A stretch of DNA of 22,042 nucleotides from a virus. Location of the stretch: the IMG/VR virus record IMGVR_UViG_3300025832_000077, positions 1 through 22,042 of that record; one strand, 5' to 3'. Shown here one piece after another: positions 20,792 to 22,042 of the stretch (position 1 is the stretch's first letter; the number at the start of each line of letters is the position of its first letter). The position numbers and the translations under genes are program-made. Below the pieces are notes generated by a model. The model searched no databases and was not told the DNA's origin. It was given only the letters and a program-made list of their open reading frames with translations.

Positions 20792-22042
20792 TAGCCTATC
20801 TTAACCTTATTGTTTGAGTCAAATCTAACTGAGTTACTATTCGCTATTTCTGTTCTACTACCTATACGTTGATTACCTATGTTGACTACTCTAGCTAAAG
20901 CTGGATTGTAGTAAGGTTCACCTAAGACTGGTATTCCACTAACAACATTTTCTAGTAAGAAGTAATGGTCGCCTATTATTACAGTACGACCTACATCTGG
21001 TATTCCTGTGTCTAAGTTTGATGTAGACAAAGCTACAAAATGCTGTAGTACAGCATCGTCTACAACTGGTACTCCAGATACTAACTCTCCAGTAGAAAAT
21101 GTCTCTTCTTCTGACATTGATATATCAGGTACACTTACAGCACCAGTATTCAAGTCTCCAGTAGAAATTATGTGTTCTTGGTTTATTATAGGACCATCAA
21201 GTACAGGGGGTGCAGTATTTAAGTTTGCTATCTGTATTACATGATCTTGTTGTAGAGCAACACTTGGTGTCTGTGGGGTATCAGTAGTTATAGGTCTAGC
21301 AACAAGCGTCTCTTCTTCTTGCATTGTTATTGCAGGTAGACTTAAGTTACCAGTATCTATATCTCCAGTATTAAGAGTTTGACCTTGGTTTACTACAGCA
21401 ACACTAACGTCAGGATTGCCTGTACTAATATCCCCAGTAGAAAATGTTTCGTCTTCTTGCATTGTAGCAGAAGGTAGATCTATTCCTGTATCTAAGTTAG
21501 GAGTAGAAAGTATATTACCTTCTGTAATATCTGCACTGTCAGTATTTGGAGTGTCAGTAATTATATTTACAGCAGAGAACGTTTCATCTTCTGACATAGC
21601 TAAGTTGTCAATGACTACTGTGCCAGTATCTAGGTCTCCTGTATTTAATGTCTGCCCTTGATTTATAGAAGCAGTATCTAGATCTGGACTACCAGTGGAA
21701 ATAGAAGTTGCTGTGAGATCGTACCTAAGTAAGGCAGTAGCATTACCTAAGACTGGACTACCTGTACTTATACTTGTAGCAGTAAACGTTTCGTCTTCTT
21801 GTAGTAGTGCAGTATCTATATCAGGATTGTTAGTAGCTAACTCTCCAGTGGAAAGTGACTTACCTGAGTTCTTACTAGGTTGTCCTAGTACTGGACTTCC
21901 TGTAGTTATAAATAACGCACCTAAAGTCTCATCTTCTTGGAATGTAGTATTAGCTACACTTACAGCACTAGTAGTAATGGCACTAGCTGTTAAATCGTAT
22001 TCTTCGCTCCCCATACCTGCAAAGGTAGCGGATGCAAAAGGG
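20791..22042 (-). CDS. TTGxPxL-repeat protein (5' end probably outside window)
   Basis: The frame contains an ATG at 22014 but stays open to the window edge, adding PFASATFAG, and no ribosome binding site precedes that ATG. The true start is therefore probably outside. About 16 degenerate copies of a 22-24 residue unit follow, with consensus ending T-G-x-P-x-L/V and starting D-E-T-F/L or G-Q-T-L. The last 37 residues (PALARVVNIGNQRIGSR and on) are not repeated and end in VRFDSNNKVKIG. Similar repeat proteins, with LTxTxLTTGxPxLGxP units, are known from marine phages and are of unknown function. Low cysteine and Asp/Thr richness point to a beta-rich extended surface protein. It sits just before the BppU-like gene and is probably a virion fibre. 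Confidence 0.75.
   Translation of the reverse strand, partial: PFASATFAGMGSEEYDLTASAITTSAVSVANTTFQEDETLGALFITTGSPVLGQPSKNSGKSLSTGELATNNPDIDTALLQEDETFTATSISTGSPVLGNATALLRYDLTATSISTGSPDLDTASINQGQTLNTGDLDTGTVVIDNLAMSEDETFSAVNIITDTPNTDSADITEGNILSTPNLDTGIDLPSATMQEDETFSTGDISTGNPDVSVAVVNQGQTLNTGDIDTGNLSLPAITMQEEETLVARPITTDTPQTPSVALQQDHVIQIANLNTAPPVLDGPIINQEHIISTGDLNTGAVSVPDISMSEEETFSTGELVSGVPVVDDAVLQHFVALSTSNLDTGIPDVGRTVIIGDHYFLLENVVSGIPVLGEPYYNPALARVVNIGNQRIGSRTEIANSNSVRFDSNNKVKIG
20905..22014 (-). repeat. Degenerate tandem repeat region, about 16 units of 66-72 bp
   Basis: The coding sequence consists of consecutive units with ends such as SISTGSPVLG, DLDTGTVVID, DISTGNPDVS, NLDTGIPDVG and VVSGIPVLG, each 22-24 residues apart. 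Two sub-types alternate in part: one beginning DETF or EETF after QE or SE, and one beginning GQTLNTGD after NQ. DNA copies are diverged, with recurring phrases such as CCAGTAGAAAATGT on the plus strand. Unit numbers could vary among relatives by recombination. Confidence 0.75.

Noticed and set aside
2590-21860. Recurrent TTTCC(A/G)NNGG-like phrases on the minus strand (for example TTTCCGCTGGAGGT at 10530-10546 and 15010-15024) as a chi-like or modification motif
   Set aside because: The copies encode similar peptides such as SAGG, STG and SIG, so shared codons explain them, and the phrase is not constant enough for a defined motif.
1-22042. Integrase, attachment site, CRISPR array, insertion sequence, toxin-antitoxin or defence genes
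   Set aside because: None has visible sequence support in this window.

Overview
This window looks like the late (structural and lysis) half of a tailed phage genome of siphovirus type. Nearly everything lies on the minus strand and reads right to left in head, tail, fibre and lysis order. There is one tail tube gene, no sheath gene and a tape-measure protein of 559 residues, which fits a non-contractile tail of roughly 80-90 nm (inference from tape length). The DNA is AT-rich. Many of the proteins belong to types I associate with marine phages of Gram-negative bacteria: the tail-fibre N-terminus starting MSQHDF, the degenerate TTGxPxL repeat protein, and the holin-like protein with an EF-hand. 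No integrase, repressor, tRNA, insertion sequence or CRISPR array is visible, and the host cannot be named from the sequence.

Layout from right to left, in the direction of transcription. A repeat protein (20791-22042, probably running off the window) is followed by an Ig-like BppU-type protein, a lectin-like structural protein and a 109-residue unknown. Next come head genes: an XkdF-type prohead protease with an extra N-terminal domain, a scaffold, a DUF2190-type decoration protein and the major capsid protein, then a terminator. Connector and neck genes follow (15731-13705), then the tail tube protein with its own terminator. Two tail assembly chaperone frames come next, joined by a likely -1 frameshift at GGATTTT, and then the tape measure. 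The tail tip (10285-6008) holds a distal-tail-type protein, a DUF2163-type protein, a DUF6950/NlpC-like protein and a 914-residue J-like hub. A tail fibre-type protein follows (6004-5159).

The stretch 5156-1808 is the accessory part. It has a small membrane/coiled-coil protein, five consecutive proteins with Sec signal peptides, and a membrane-anchored coiled-coil protein. Two of the secreted proteins look like a pilin-type subunit and a small Ig-like chaperone-type protein. This is the best candidate for an undescribed system. The lysis end (1798-441) has a 53-residue membrane protein, an EF-hand two-helix membrane protein, a 3TM holin and a GH108 lysozyme.

At the left edge two plus-strand genes (a DUF3310 protein and a 46-residue membrane protein) converge on the late operon. 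Between them lie a bidirectional terminator and a nested inverted-repeat element that can be drawn as a three-way RNA junction. Most minus-strand genes are coupled by ATGA or TAATG overlaps, so the whole set probably behaves as one late transcription unit, partly punctuated by terminators after the two most abundant products (capsid and tail tube). Family names are from memory of the families and were not checked by database search.
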